Shown: in pieces, positions 43,235 to 55,291 of the stretch
Position numbering within the stretch: position 1 is the first letter of the stretch
How the letters are laid out: each line of letters begins with the position of its first letter
Assembly (NCBI GenBank): GCA_022813625.1
Contig: JAKLMB010000006.1
Coordinates: forward strand, 1,116,001-1,180,000
From: Aaosphaeria pasadenensis
Taxonomy: Eukaryota; Ascomycota; Dothideomycetes; Pleosporales
Length of the DNA stretch: 64,000 bases
Direction of reading: 5' to 3'
Program-made: the position numbers and the translations under genes
Notes under the pieces: model-generated
Told to the model about the DNA's origin: nothing
Databases searched by the model: none
Seen by the model: the letters and a program-made list of their open reading frames with translations, nothing else

Positions 43235-46163
43235 TCAGTTTCGATCGTGGATAAAGGTGCAATCCTCTCCTTTAGTGCAGTTTCCCTGCTTGTAGAATCG
43301 ACACGGTATGACTTTGTAGGCTGGGCGGTCACCACTGTATTTGCCGCCCTTCTGCTTCTTGAAAGAGCCATAGCCCCGGTCGTTGTTGTAGTTATTATGT
43401 CCATCATCGCGTTGCCGTTTCACGCCCCCATTTGCGTGGTTCTGTTGCGACTGCTGTTGGTAATCCGTGCCAGCTGGTGGTTGCTGCTGCTGCTGCTGGA
43501 ACAGTTGGGCAAATTGCGGCAAGCCCGCCGGAAGAGGTGGAAAAGAGCCTCCGCCTGCTGATCCTTGAATGGCAGACATGATACTTGCCAGATCAAACCC
43601 GGGAACAGGAGGCATCGGGGGGGCCGGAATTTGGGCAAGCGCTGGCGGGACAGAGACTGGGAGCGGTTGCTGAGCCTGTAATGAGCTGAGGATCGCACCG
43701 ATATCGATTGGAGGTGCCGGTGCCGAGGCCGGAGCCGGTGCTGGGGCCTGTGTAGGGGCGACAGGAAGGACTGGCTGAAGTGGTGGCACATAGGCATTCT
43801 GGGCGAGACTCTGCGGAGGCGGGCCGCCAGACAATTGACGTACGATACTCTCGAGATTGCTTATATCGGGCAGGACAGGCATTGGGGCAGGTGCGCGGTC
43901 AAGTATGTTCTGAGGGGGGGCACCAAATTCCCGGATGGTCGTTGAACTCTGAGTTTGCGCATCATCAGAGGGTTCTCTCGGTGTGGGTGGAATATCGTCC
44001 GGACGACTGTAGAATTCCATGAGAGTGACTTGCTCTCTACGTTGGTTGGCCTCCTTCTCAGGCGACAGAGGCTGTTTGGTACCACCTCCATAGGGAGCGA
44101 AGTTACGCTCTCGTTCGTCAGAAGGAACGACGCTGAAATCGACAGTGGTGGGCTCGTCCCATGAACGGTAATCCAATTCGGGCTCGTCATCGTCATCGTC
44201 GTCTTCCGCCATATCCCTATGTTGCTTGAACATGCGGCCTTCGCCACCAATGTCGCCGGCGTCGCGCACAAAGTTTTCGTCGTGGCCCTGCTCCTCCTCT
44301 GGATCGTGGTGGAAATATCGAATATTCACGAGGCTCGCGTCCGGTCGGAAGGTCACTCGTAGATGGCGGCGAGATTCTTTACGTAGTCGCTTCGCCTTCT
44401 CCTCCGGGGTCTCTGGTGGAAGTTGTTTTTCGGGTTTGGAGGGGGTTGTTGTTTCCTCCTTTGGCTTGAGCAGTTGGGCCATCGTCTCCGCGAAAGAGAA
44501 CGCGGGCTTGGCGGCGGCAGGCGCGGGCTTCTTGTCTTTCACGGGCTGCGCTGCGGGCTTTGGTGCAGCGTTCGGTTTGGCTTGACCTGTGGTTGGTGTT
44601 GTAGTAGGTTTTTTGCTGGTGGCGTTAAGGCTCGAAAAGAAAGTAGATGACGTCTTGTTGGTGACAGGATTTGCTTTCACTTTCACGGGAACCGCAGCAG
44701 CTTTATCTGCAGGCCGCTTCAAAGTCGTGCTGGTAGTCGCAGAACCGGATTTTAACGCCGCTGTAGGAGCGGCTGTCTTCTTGAGGCCATTTGCTGCAAC
44801 GTCTGATGTTTTTGCCTTTTTTATTGCATTGGCGTCTACGCCCGGCCGAGCGGGCGCAGCGGTGAGAGGTTTCTTTGCAGTCTTCGCATCGGAAGCCTCT
44901 GAAGCAGGTGGTGGGCTCACCTTCTGCTTCTTCGAGTTGGCCGCCGCGCCCTCAATGACTTTTTGGATCAGGGCCTTATTTGCATCATTGACATTCTTCT
45001 TCATGGAGTTAAGGGCTTTGATCAACTTGGTGTCTTCAAGCAGTTCGTTCGTCAGCATGCCAGCGGTGCGAGCCAGCATTTGGTAGATGACAGAAGACAA
45101 TCCCCCATCGAAATCCTGTGCCTTGAAACGATTCGCAAGAAACTGGTAGCACAGGTACGCAAAAGGTCGAACCTGGCCAAGATGGTAAAGAACATCGGGG
45201 TGCGAAAACTCCAACGAAGCCTTGAAGGCCGTCTGCAAAAGATCTCTCTGACTTGCCACGCGGCTTTTGAGGACGGGAAGGTCGCCGACTTTTTTCTGCT
45301 CTTCCGCTTCTGTGACGGCCTTGCTATCTGTCCTCCACCGCTTCTGGATTGTATTGAGTACTTCCCAGAGATCCCGCAGACTTGCCTTGATCTTATCGGT
45401 GTCGGGGGGTGGCCGGCGGGGATGCCACGATGCCTTGATCACGTCGTACCGAACAGCCTCATGCGGCTCATCCGGACGGGAAGAGGGCAGTGGTGAAGGC
45501 TCATCCTCTTCATCCGATGTGTAATCGCTGTCATCAGACGACTCGGTGTAACTTTCACTGTCACTTGCCTCCTCCTCTTCCCTCCTTAAGGCTGAGGGGC
45601 TACCAGCGGCAGACCTCCCTGACAAGAGGATCCTAGATTTTAATTTTGAAGATGAAGGTCTCTTCGCCAGTTTATCTAAGATCTTCTTGTTTGCCAGCCC
45701 CGCCTTCTTCAAATCCTTGATGGATTGGCGAGCGTTATACACTGGTAAAGCGGCTACAAGCGGGTCAGACACTGTAAATAATAAATTCTTATGCTGCGGC
45801 ACGGTGGGCTTACTTCTATTGCTAGCAAGATGAATGGGCTCGGTACCAATATTCACGAATTTATGCAAGGATTTAGATTTAGTGCCTCTTTCCAGGGCAG
45901 CTTGATCAATAACATAGTAACCACCCGTCACCTTACCCTTTGGTATTTCAAAGTTTGGGTTAGCAGGGGGTAATACAGCTAAAGAAGTCGGCATTGCACG
46001 TTGGGCGAATATCTCAGTCGTTGACTTGGGTATCTTTGAATGATTAGTTTGGTTTTTTACTTGAGTAAAGAGGGGTGAATGACTTACTTGGAAAGGAGAG
46101 GCGGTTGTCCGTGCAGGTGGCTGAGAGGCGACATTTGGTTGTTGTTGAGGTTGAAGGTGTTGT

Positions 46164-46213
<50 letters not shown>

Positions 46214-46843
46214 AGGCTGAGATTGTGGTTGGGGTTGGGATTGTGCCTGCTGTTGCTGTTGCTGTGTCTGTTGCAGGATTTGAGGAGTCACTGCAGGTTG
46301 ACCTTGTGGAGTGGAGTTCCTTATGATCTGATAGGGAGAGCGCTGTTGCTGTCGTAGAGAAACGGGATCAAGTCCAAGGGAAGGGTCCACGGTGGACGAT
46401 GGATGTGTATAGGTGTTAACGGAGCCATGGGTCTGTGTATGGTTTGGAGGGTGACCTTGGTTCTGACTCTGGTTGGTGTTGTTTCCGAATTGACCGTATG
46501 TATATGGCGTTGTGTTCTGGTATGTCTGGTTTGCACCGCCGTATGGCTGGTTCAGGGCGGGATATGATTGTTGAGGGACTGGGGAACCGTGGTGCCAGGA
46601 TTGGGCAGACGATGTCTGTGGTAGAAGGGCAGCATGGCTTTGGTTGAACTGATCCCACGAGGGTGCGCCGATGAATTGATCGCCACGAGAGAAGAGTTGC
46701 TCATACGCTGGATCATTGTATATAGATTGAACACCACCACCACCACCACCACCACCACCACCACCACCACCACCATGTTGTTGAACTTGGTGAGAGTGAG
46801 GATGGTGATGATGGTGATCAGTCGGCACGTGACTAGGACCCAT
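43235..46843 (-). CDS. PNUTS/Ppn1-like CCCH zinc-finger protein (PP1-regulatory, mRNA 3'-end processing)
   Basis: One long open frame, 1202 residues from the ATG at 46843 (MGPSHVPTDHHHHH). The order is low-complexity N-terminus (His, Gly14, Gln16 runs), a helical TFIIS-N-like domain around DKIKASLRDLWEVLNTIQKRWRTD...LYHLGQVRPFAYLCYQFLANRFKAQD, an Ala/Lys/Pro-rich linker, HLRVTFRPDASLVNIRYFHHDPEEE with an RVTF PP1-docking motif, and a C-terminal zinc finger PCRFYKQGNCTKGEDCTFIH (C-x7-C-x5-C-x3-H). This combination matches animal PNUTS and S. pombe Ppn1, which recruit PP1 to the cleavage-polyadenylation machinery. A GTAAGT...ACTAAT...AAG segment of 63 bases (about 46089-46027) is in frame and may be an intron, giving 1181 residues. 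Confidence 0.7.
46166..46213. repeat. (CTG)16 microsatellite encoding Gln16
   Basis: Sixteen uninterrupted CTG units on the plus strand, read as CAG on the coding minus strand. It lies in the PNUTS-like gene and gives a pure glutamine run, so length variation between strains is likely. Confidence 0.95.
46731..46774. repeat. (ACC)n microsatellite encoding a Gly14 run
   Basis: A near-pure ACC repeat, read as GGT on the minus strand, in the N-terminal part of the PNUTS-like gene. Likely to vary in length. Confidence 0.9.
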
Positions 46844-49048
46844 GATGGATGTGTGTATGTGGCTGCGAGGACAAACGATGATCCCCGACTTGCTTGGCAG
46901 ACAATTTGCCCCAGGGAAGGCGTCTGATTGGCTGATGAGCGGGGGTGTGGGGGGGTTTGGTATGTTGATGAGGAGGGACCCACAGTTTGGGTTTGATCCG
47001 ACCAATCAGGGGGATCTGGATCCTGCAGCGAGACAAAGGCAAGGCAAGACAATAGACACAGGCCGCGCCGCTATACGGTTATACGCTATACGCTATTCGT
47101 CAAACCTAGGCGGGCGTTGGGGTACAAGTCCGCGTCACAAATATTTTGGGGAGTGTAAATGTGACCGATACGTGTACACTTCTTCTGGTGACGGGAGGAC
47201 AATGGTGAAGGGGCGTAGATAGGCCCGAAATACCTCCAGATGCAGCCGTCAAAAGCCAGTATGGTGAGGTAAAGAAAAAGATCCTGGGTTTGCTGCAGAT
47301 TGACTGACTGAATGACTGATTGATCGATCGAATCTGACTGACCGTTTTGCTGTCGGACTGTCTCTGTTCCCTTATTTGGTGCGTTCTGATCTGTTCTGCT
47401 CAGCTCTGCTCTGCTCAGTACTGTTCTCCTAAGCTGTGCGGCACAGTGTGCGTAGTACTGCGAAGATTTGCACCCGGCTGGCAGCGATTACGCTCACCCG
47501 TGCAGGCAAGATGCGGTGCCTGTATGCGTTTGCGACACCCGCAGGATACCCACCGAAAAGCCCCGTTCCGCTGTCTTGTCCACAGACTCGCGTACCCGGA
47601 ATTATTAGGCAGGCTACCTTGCGCGATTATTGCCACAGCCAGCACTCGCTGCTCCCGCTGGTGCTGCTGATGATGCCTGGTGCGGTACTTGCTTTGGTGT
47701 TGATCCTGATGCCGATGCGTCACTGAAAAGTGGTTGCGCACCTTAATTTGCACTGTACAATCAGCGGCTCAAACGCTGAGACAAGGGGGCAGGCTCCTCT
47801 GCCTGCTGTCTTGTCTGTTTTGAACGAAAAAGTCGCTCTTTAATATTGGTCTTCTCTCAAAGAGAATGGAATGGGGGAATGGGAGATGTAGCCCTTGAGT
47901 GCGCAACAGCGAGCAGGCTACAACGACTCTCCCACTTGACTGAGAGTTGATGGGTTGATTGACTTTGACTTGACGATCGTCGAAAGGTCCTGAATTAGTA
48001 CCAAACACAGAGGTTTGCGCGTCACTCTCAGCAGAAGTAACAGAATTACTGTCTGCCTGCTGTTCTCTGTCCCTAGTTCTTCTTTGCTCGCAAACCCACG
48101 CAACCCTTCATGAAAATAGCCTGCTACCAGCCTAAGTGCCAGAATCTCCTCACAACGGAAACCGAAGATAGATCAAGTTTCAAGAAGCAGATGCCCTTAT
48201 TAGGTGGGCGAGCAGGTCACTAATAAGGATCATATGGGTAGAGAGAAGGGAGAGAAAGATGAGTCGAGGATGTGTCGGAGTAGATACGAAGGGAGGAGAA
48301 GAACAGGAATTACGAGTAGGAATAGTGGGAGAGTAGTGATGGCAAGTACGGTGGCGAGTGAGGGAGAAGAAGAGGAAGTTGAGAGGGAGAAGAAGGAGGA
48401 AGAAGAGTGGGAAAGGTAGGATGGATAAGGGAGGAAAGAAAAAGAGAGGGAGGAGGAGGAGGAGGAAGAAGAAGAAGAAGAAGAGTAGATGAGGGAGGGA
48501 TGGGAGAGGAGAGTGTAAGAGGGAAGGGAAAAGAGGAGGGCAGGAGGGCAGGAAAGAGGAGGGAAGGAGGGAAGGAAGGGAAAGGATTCGTTCAGCGCCA
48601 GCAAATGCGAACGGGAAACGGCGCTAAGAACGTGCACTGGCCAGATGGTTGGTCTTGGCAACACTCCAGCCACTTCGTCCTAATCGGTACTAGCGTTAAT
48701 CCCCAAAACGACACGAGTGAACATTGACGACAGCTTGTAGTAGTAGGTAGAGAGACAGAGACAGAGACAGAGAGTATCTGTAAGAAAGCTATCCAATTCT
48801 ACGGAGAACTACCGTTTCTTTTTTGTGTACCGAGTATCGTCTTCAGCTCAACCTTCAAGGATCTGTAATTGAAATCATCACCTCCCTCCTCCCCCGTCTC
48901 ATCCCCCTCCCACTCGCGCAGCGCATGAGGTAGCCTGTGCACACCGGCGGGCGCCATCCCACTCCGTACAATCGAAACGTACCCCGAATCCGCGGCACAC
49001 TTCTCTCCGATCACATAGATTGCCTGGTCATTTCCTGTCATCTTCAGC
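46844..49048. other. Divergent intergenic region with polypurine tract
   Basis: 2.2 kb between the PNUTS-like gene and SLY1, containing both promoters. CTG/CTCTG-rich sequence lies at 47390-47430. The 48240-48590 stretch is almost pure purine on the plus strand. No gene is supported. Confidence 0.4.
48236..48595 (+). repeat. Long polypurine (GGA/GAA) tract
   Basis: About 360 bases where the plus strand is strongly purine-biased (GGAGGAGGAGGAGGAAGAAG and similar, around 48455-48486). Short GAA and GGA runs are embedded. Such tracts can form triplex DNA. ORFs on either strand here are artefacts of the bias. Confidence 0.75.
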
Positions 49049-51267
49049 ATGGCTACCGCCTTGACCCTTCGCGACCTGCAGAAGCGCTCGATAGAACGAA
49101 TCCTCAACCTCAACGCCGACCCCAAATCCTCCTCCGAACACAACGATCACCACGATGGTTCCAGCGCGCTCTCTACACAGACTCCCATACTCACCGAGTC
49201 GGGTGAGCCCATATGGAAGGTTCTTGTCTTTGACAACCTGGGTCGAGATGTGATATCAAGCGTCCTCAGAGTCAACGACTTGCGGGCTTGGGGGGTAAAT
49301 TACCCTGGAGCTGTTCCGCCATGTCTTCAAGAACTAAAAGCAATTGGCAGGTCACGATCCATTTGAATATAAACACAACTAGGCACAGCATTCCCGATGT
49401 TCCCGTCATATACCTTATCGAACCCACCGCCGCAAACCTCGAAATCGTCACCTCCGACCTATCGCGGGGCCTCTATTCCCCTGCCCACCTCAACTTTCTA
49501 TCTTCAGTACCACGGCCATTGCTCGAAGACTTTGCCGCCTCGACTGCCGCCGCAGAAACAGCTCCACATCTAGCCTCCATATTCGACCAATATCTCAACT
49601 TCATCGTCTCGGAACCGGATCTGTTCAATCTCGGAATAGATGGCGCATACCACCAACTCAATAGTGCTCAGACATCGGATGAGGAGCTGGATGCCATGGT
49701 GGACCGCATAGTGTCGGGGCTTTTCTCTGTTGCAGTGACCATGGGCACGATTCCCATAATTCGCTGCCCCAAGGAGGGTGCAGCAGAGATGATCGCTGCG
49801 AAGCTTGATCGGTAGGTGGTGCTTCCGAATTGACGTAATGTCTCTTCTGACAATACCCAGCAAACTACGCGACCATTACCTCAATAATAAGACTGGACTA
49901 TTCTCTGGCAGCGATCAGAAGTCAGCCGCCGCCGTTTCCTCACGACCAGTGCTGATCATTGTTGACCGAAATGTCGACCTCCTCCCAATGCTTAGCCACT
50001 CATGGACGTATCAATCCCTGATTACCGACATCCTGGATATGCGGCTGAACAAAATAAAAGTCACTGTCCCAGTGGACGAGAACAACCCTGCCAAGGGAAC
50101 CCGCAAAGAAGAGTATGACCTGCAGAGCTCGGACTACTTTTGGCTCCGAAACGCCACCCGGCCTTTCCCCGATGTGGCGGAGGATATCGATATTGAATTG
50201 AAGAAGTATGAAGAGGATGCTTCGGAGGTGACCAAGAAGACTGGTGCGACCTCTCTGGACGATCTACAGGGTGGTGGCATCGCCGCTCATCTCAAGGGTG
50301 CCATGGCTCTTCTGCCGGAGCTGAAGGAGCGCAAGGCCACACTTTCCATGCATATGAACATCCTCAAGCAAATAGTCAAGGGAATTGAGGGTGCGTTATG
50401 TCTCAGCTTTGCTGTCAATGATACCTGCTAACATGCCGTGCAGACCGCAAAGTCCACGAATTCTTCCAGCTCGAAGAGGACATCACCAAGCAGACGAAAG
50501 CCCAGGTTCTCGAGACCATCAAGAGCTCGGAGAAGGGCAACGAACCCATCGACAAATTGCGCTACTTCATCCAATGGTACCTCGCCACCGAACAAGAAAT
50601 CTCCCGCGCGGACATGGAAAACTTCACGCAATCCCTCGAAGCCGCCGGCGCCGACACCTCCTCCCTCCAATACGTGAAGACGGTCCGCCAACTAACCCGC
50701 ATGATGATGATCTCCTCCGCACCAAACCAGCCCACGCAGCCCGCGAGCCAACTCTTCGGCGGCTTCAGCAGCCTCTCGTCGCGCGTGACGGACCGCTTCA
50801 AGGAAGCCGGCCTGGGCGCCAACTTCGACGGCCTCGTCTCGGGCATCAAGAACCTCGTCCCCAAGAACACCGACCTCACCCTCACCAAGATCACAGAGTC
50901 CCTCATGGACCCGCAGAACGCTTCCTCCTCCGCCATCTCCAAGACGGAATCCTACCTCTACTTCGACCCGCGGTCCGCCAACGCGCGCGGCACCATCCCG
51001 CCCGCCAGCCAGGCGCGCAACCAGCAGGGCGCCGTCGGCCGCGGCATCGAGGCCAGCTTCGGCCAGCGGCGGCAGGGCTTCAGCGAGGCCATCCTGTTCA
51101 CTGTCGGCGGCGGCTCCATGGACGAGTACGGGAACCTGCAGGAGTGGGCGAAGCGCACGAGCGCGGCGGGCCCGAAGCGTCGCGTCGTGTATGGTAGCAC
51201 TGCATTAATGAGCGCCACAGAGTTTGTCACCAAGGATCTTGCGGCGCTGGGCAAGGAGACAAAATAG
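49049..51267 (+). CDS. SLY1: SLY1, Sec1/Munc18-family ER-Golgi SNARE regulator
   Basis: Exons 49049-49294, 49351-49811, 49861-50390 and 50444-51267, for 686 residues (yeast 666). SM proteins bind syntaxin (Sed5/Ufe1 type) and drive fusion of ER-Golgi vesicles. LTLRDLQKRSIERILNLN and WKVLVFDNLGRDVISSVLRVNDLRAWGVTIHL are the domain 1 SNARE-binding arch; IPDVPVIYLIEPT is diagnostic of Sly1. PVLIIVDRNVDLLPMLSHSWTYQSLITDIL is the Sec1 core. EDDASEV...DDLQGGGIAAHLKGAMALLPELKERKATLSMHMNILKQIVKGIE is domain 3a. The tail RQGFSEAILFTVGGGSMDEYGNLQEWAKR and KRRVVYGSTALMSATEFV is conserved. GC-rich codon use increases in the last exon. Confidence 0.95.
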
Positions 51268-52050
51268 AAAAACAAAATCGATCTGGATGTAGCAGTAAAC
51301 GAAGTAGCCGTGTAGTCAACGTAGACAGACAGATATCCACACATCTCCGGAGAAGAAAAAATACAAGGAGACACATTGCATAACCAGCCATTTGGTCCAA
51401 TAAATCTCGTCCCATCTGTCTACTCAAACAAGTGAACAAGCAAACAATCCAAGCACTCGAGAGAGTGTAGGTGCATCACATCGAATTTTGCGATGCCCTT
51501 GCTGTATGAACAACGAATTCACCGGAGGCAAACAATAAATTTACGAAATACCAAGTGCTACTCCACCTCATGGCCGTTTTAGCTGCTCTTAATGGTGTGA
51601 ATTGTTCCTCCATGGTTTTATTGGTAGTTTAATCAATCAATTTAAACTGTGTAGATAGATTTTTTTTATGTTTCTATCTTCTTATCAAAAAGATTGAGTG
51701 TATGAATGCATAAATTAAATTCATACAAAGATTTGGAAACTTCAATTGATCGTTGTATCACATTATCATAAGAAGGTTCACATTAGAAGTACCAACTTGA
51801 TCATCCATTCATTCTTAGCATAAATAGCTATCCTGTATAAATTCCTCTTTGCTTCTTGTATTTGAAAGAATGTAACAAAGTATATATAGCTATATAAAAA
51901 TCTAAATCTATCTATCTAGTGAATATATATAATAAGATAACCAGAAAATCTAAGTCTAAACAAAACCCAGCCAGCCCAACAAGAACACCCTTAAACCAAC
52001 CCTTCTCCCTCCCCCAGCCCATCCATCCATCCACCCAAAACTCTCCTCAG
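51268..52050. other. AT-rich intergenic region between convergent SLY1 and HET gene
   Basis: About 780 bases, very AT-rich (TATATAGCTATATAAAAATC). It contains several near-palindromic AT stretches. No gene is seen. Confidence 0.45.
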
Positions 52051-54458
52051 CTATCCAAACCTCAAAGGCCCATAAACCCTATGCACCCTCCCCCCTCCCC
52101 TCTCCCCTCCAATCCCCTCACCCCTACCAGCCTCCCTCCCGTCCCCATCAACCCTCCCAAACCCCCCACCCCCAAAAACCCTCCCCTTCCCCTCCAACCT
52201 CCACCCCACAGCCCTGCCCGCCCCTCCACCCGCAACACCTACAAACGGCGTGAGACACCACCCGCGCGGCAGGCCCGCGTACGCGTCGTCAGCCAGCACG
52301 GCGGGGATGGCGATGAGCAGGGACTTTGTGTGTGCGAAGGGGGCGAACGTGAGGGCTTTCTTTGCTGCCTGGCCGGGCGAGGAGGAGGGGGTGTGGATGA
52401 TGAGGGGGCCGTGTGTGCGTTCGGAGGTTGTGGGGGACCAGGGGATGCCGGCTGTGATTAGGTTGGCGAGGAGAGTGAGGAAGGGGGAGAGGGTTTCGTG
52501 GGCGGGTGGGGAGGTGAGGGTTTGGAGGGAGAGGGTTGGAGAGAGGAGGGTTGAGAGGGTTGAGTATGGGAGGGGCGGTTGGGAGGACGGGGGAAGGGAG
52601 GCGGAGGTGGTGAGGAGGAAGGTGGGTCCTAGGTCGTAGCAGCAGGCGAGGGTTTGGATGAAGATGTTTTGGAGGGAGGCGGCGCGGGGGTGGGGAGAGG
52701 GTGTTGTGTGTTGTTGGGTTTGCTGTTGCTGTTGCTGCGGTTGCCATGAGGACCAGAGAGGGTTGGTGCTGGGGATGGCGTGGTGGATACAGAATGATAT
52801 GAATGCTCGGGCGCGGTGGATGTAGGAGGGGAAGTTGGGGTTTGGTTGGGTGCGTTGGGGCAGGGTGGTGAAGATGAGGTCGAGTTGGAGGTACTCTGCA
52901 CGGCCGTCGTGGGATTGTATTAGGGTTGAATTACTGGTCGAGAATGGAGGTGGTATATTTGTGGAATGGTGGTTGGACGCGGAGGGAGATGCTGGACGGC
53001 AGAGCCATGATATCGAGCCATCGTGGAGTTGGAGAGGTGGTCCTGTCGTGCAAAGTGCGCCTGAATCTCCTGCCGCGATGCCGGCGAGTAAGAGATATCG
53101 AAGGCATTCGTCTTCGATGAAGGGTCTCTGGAGTGGATTGGGCGGTTTCAACACCAAAGGTATTCCTGCGACGTTCAGAGCAATGCTCGTTCGATCCCGA
53201 TTTGCGTCCAGTCGGCGAAGGTACTCGGGTAGTTGCGGATTCCCACTTGCTCGGAGACGAAGAACATCTTGTATTTGGCGGATATATGACGTGGTCGGTT
53301 TTTGGAGTCGATTCGCCTGAGGACTATGTGGTGTATTAGAAGGACGATGTTGTGCCGCTGACCATTCGCGAAAGAACGAAATCAGAGAATCGACCTGGCC
53401 TGGCCTGGCGGAGAGCTGATGTCCATAGTCAAGCTCACTAGCAAGTAGAAGCATATGAAGAAAGAAATCCCCAGTAAACCGTATCAAAGCACAACACCCA
53501 TCATCCAACTGCTCCTCATTCGCGATGCACCGCGCAAGAAACACATGAGACTTCGCCATCTGCATCTCGAAAGCACACCAAGCTCGCTCGAACCAACTAG
53601 ACCGCAGCAACCGTTCCAAGAACGATGTAAACAGTGGAAACCGTTGCATGGCAGGCGGATGGAGACCCTGATTCGGGTTCTGGGATAGCGGTGTGTTCGA
53701 TGTGGCGTATTGCTTCACATATGATCGTAGGAACGATACTTCGTCTTGTGGAATGATAACATCGTCGAGTGCAACAATGACAGTGCGTGCGTTCCTATAC
53801 ACGGCGCCCACAGCACCGACCGCGGTCGCCTTCTCAACTGCATCGTCCTGGTTGGTACAAACCTGACAGAGAATCATTAGACGATGCTCCATCGAAACCA
53901 ACACACTAGACTCACCTGGTCAACCCAAAGCCCTTCACTGTCATCTGTCCTCTCCTCGAGAACCGCCTGAAACATCGACTTACTAGTCGGCAGCGGAAAC
54001 CTCTCGACAGTCCTCACCCATCCGAAGGGCAAATCGCCAACATTGCCGGTTAGGACTTCTTTGTTTTCCCGGCGTGATTCACTCCAGCAGTAGCTCAATG
54101 CAATGTAGCTCTCCTCGGGGTTTTCACCTTCTTGGTCATCGTCGTCAACGTCGTTGTCTTCGTCAGTGTTGTTGATGAGTCGGAATGTGAAGTCGTCGTA
54201 TGCCTGATATCGAGGGATGAAGTCTTTCGCCACGTTGGGGGCCAGATGAGTGAGATTCTGCAGCAGCGTGTCGGCATCGATTATCTGTGATGATGATGGG
54301 GCGAAGGAGGATGGGGAGTGCCGGTCGGCGAGCATGGAACGCTTTATGTCGTCGGGTATGACGTTGATGTGGAGGTTTGCGGCATCGACATCGTCCTCAT
54401 CAACCTCGATGAACTCGCAATGGTCCAGCCGAGGGTATTGTTGTAGGGCTAGATACAT
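52051..54458 (-). CDS. HET-domain (heterokaryon incompatibility-type) protein
   Basis: Exons 54458-53916 and 53862-52051, for 784 residues. The HET core blocks are visible: YIALSYCW at ~115, GLWVDQ/VCTNQDDAVEKATAVGAVGAVYRNAR (split by the intron), and RSSWFERAWCAFEMQMAK. HET domains trigger cell death on fusion of incompatible hyphae when paired with a partner; many also act in innate-like responses. The rest is a long poorly conserved region, including a Pro/Ser-rich part and a Gly/Arg-rich end (RVFGGGGFGRVDGDGREAGRGEG). No NACHT or repeat domain is fused. An extra short 5' exon is possible because an AG (about 54470) lies just before the start. Confidence 0.85.
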
Positions 54459-55291
54459 GAAGTTGAACTCTATGGATAATGTTCCAGTGAATTGGGATGC
54501 TAGTGGATTAGCTCGCCGATGGCAATAACGTTGTTTACTTCCATGTAGCCAGCTTGTGTCCTCTTAACATCGATTCACCTTGCACTTGTTCCACAAGGCG
54601 GGTTCGATGACACGAGAACCGCTAGGACAGACATTGCATTGCCGTGAATACGCCACACCTGTGTCGAACTGTTTGGAGCGGGCCGTATGTTGAAGGACGA
54701 GATTTGACATAATGACAGCTGCATGAGTAGAAAACGGCCCGTACTTCCTTCAAGTTGTCTGAATATCAAGAATTAGTACCAATGGGGCGTATAGATGTCC
54801 AAGACGCATGAATACAAAGAGAGCTAGTTAGATAATGCTTGAACGCACGATGATAGAAGTCGACTAAGAGTGAGAGGGGAATTCTAGATGTTCATTGCCG
54901 TTCCGGTCCTGACATCATCAGACACTATGCTATGGATGTATGGAGAATTATCGCGAGCGGAGACTTCGGAAACAATTCGAGATTGGTGGAAGCAGGTGCG
55001 TTCCATCTGGCGCAGATCGTGTCGTGAATCAATCTAGCCACCAAAAATAGAAAAGAAAAAAGCACAGGACGGCAGCCCAATCCGAACTGTTGTGTGCATT
55101 CATAAACATCACGAGGGCTGCCGAGACACGTCCTCGCCAATCGCCAAACCGTCATTGTTTCGCATCTCTTCCCCATCTTGTTTTTCTTTTTATTTTCTCA
55201 CCCCAACCCTAACCTCAAGTTTCCATTTTCCATTTATAGAGATCGTTATCTTGAAACATCGTGACAAATCACCAAACGAAGTACACAAACA
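54459..55291. other. Intergenic, nothing seen
   Basis: About 830 bases between the HET gene and the universal stress protein. No gene, repeat or RNA is seen. Confidence 0.4.

Noticed and set aside
50385..51197. 270-codon alternative-frame ORF in SLY1
   Set aside because: Arg/Pro/His-rich frame shadow of the GC-rich last exon of SLY1.
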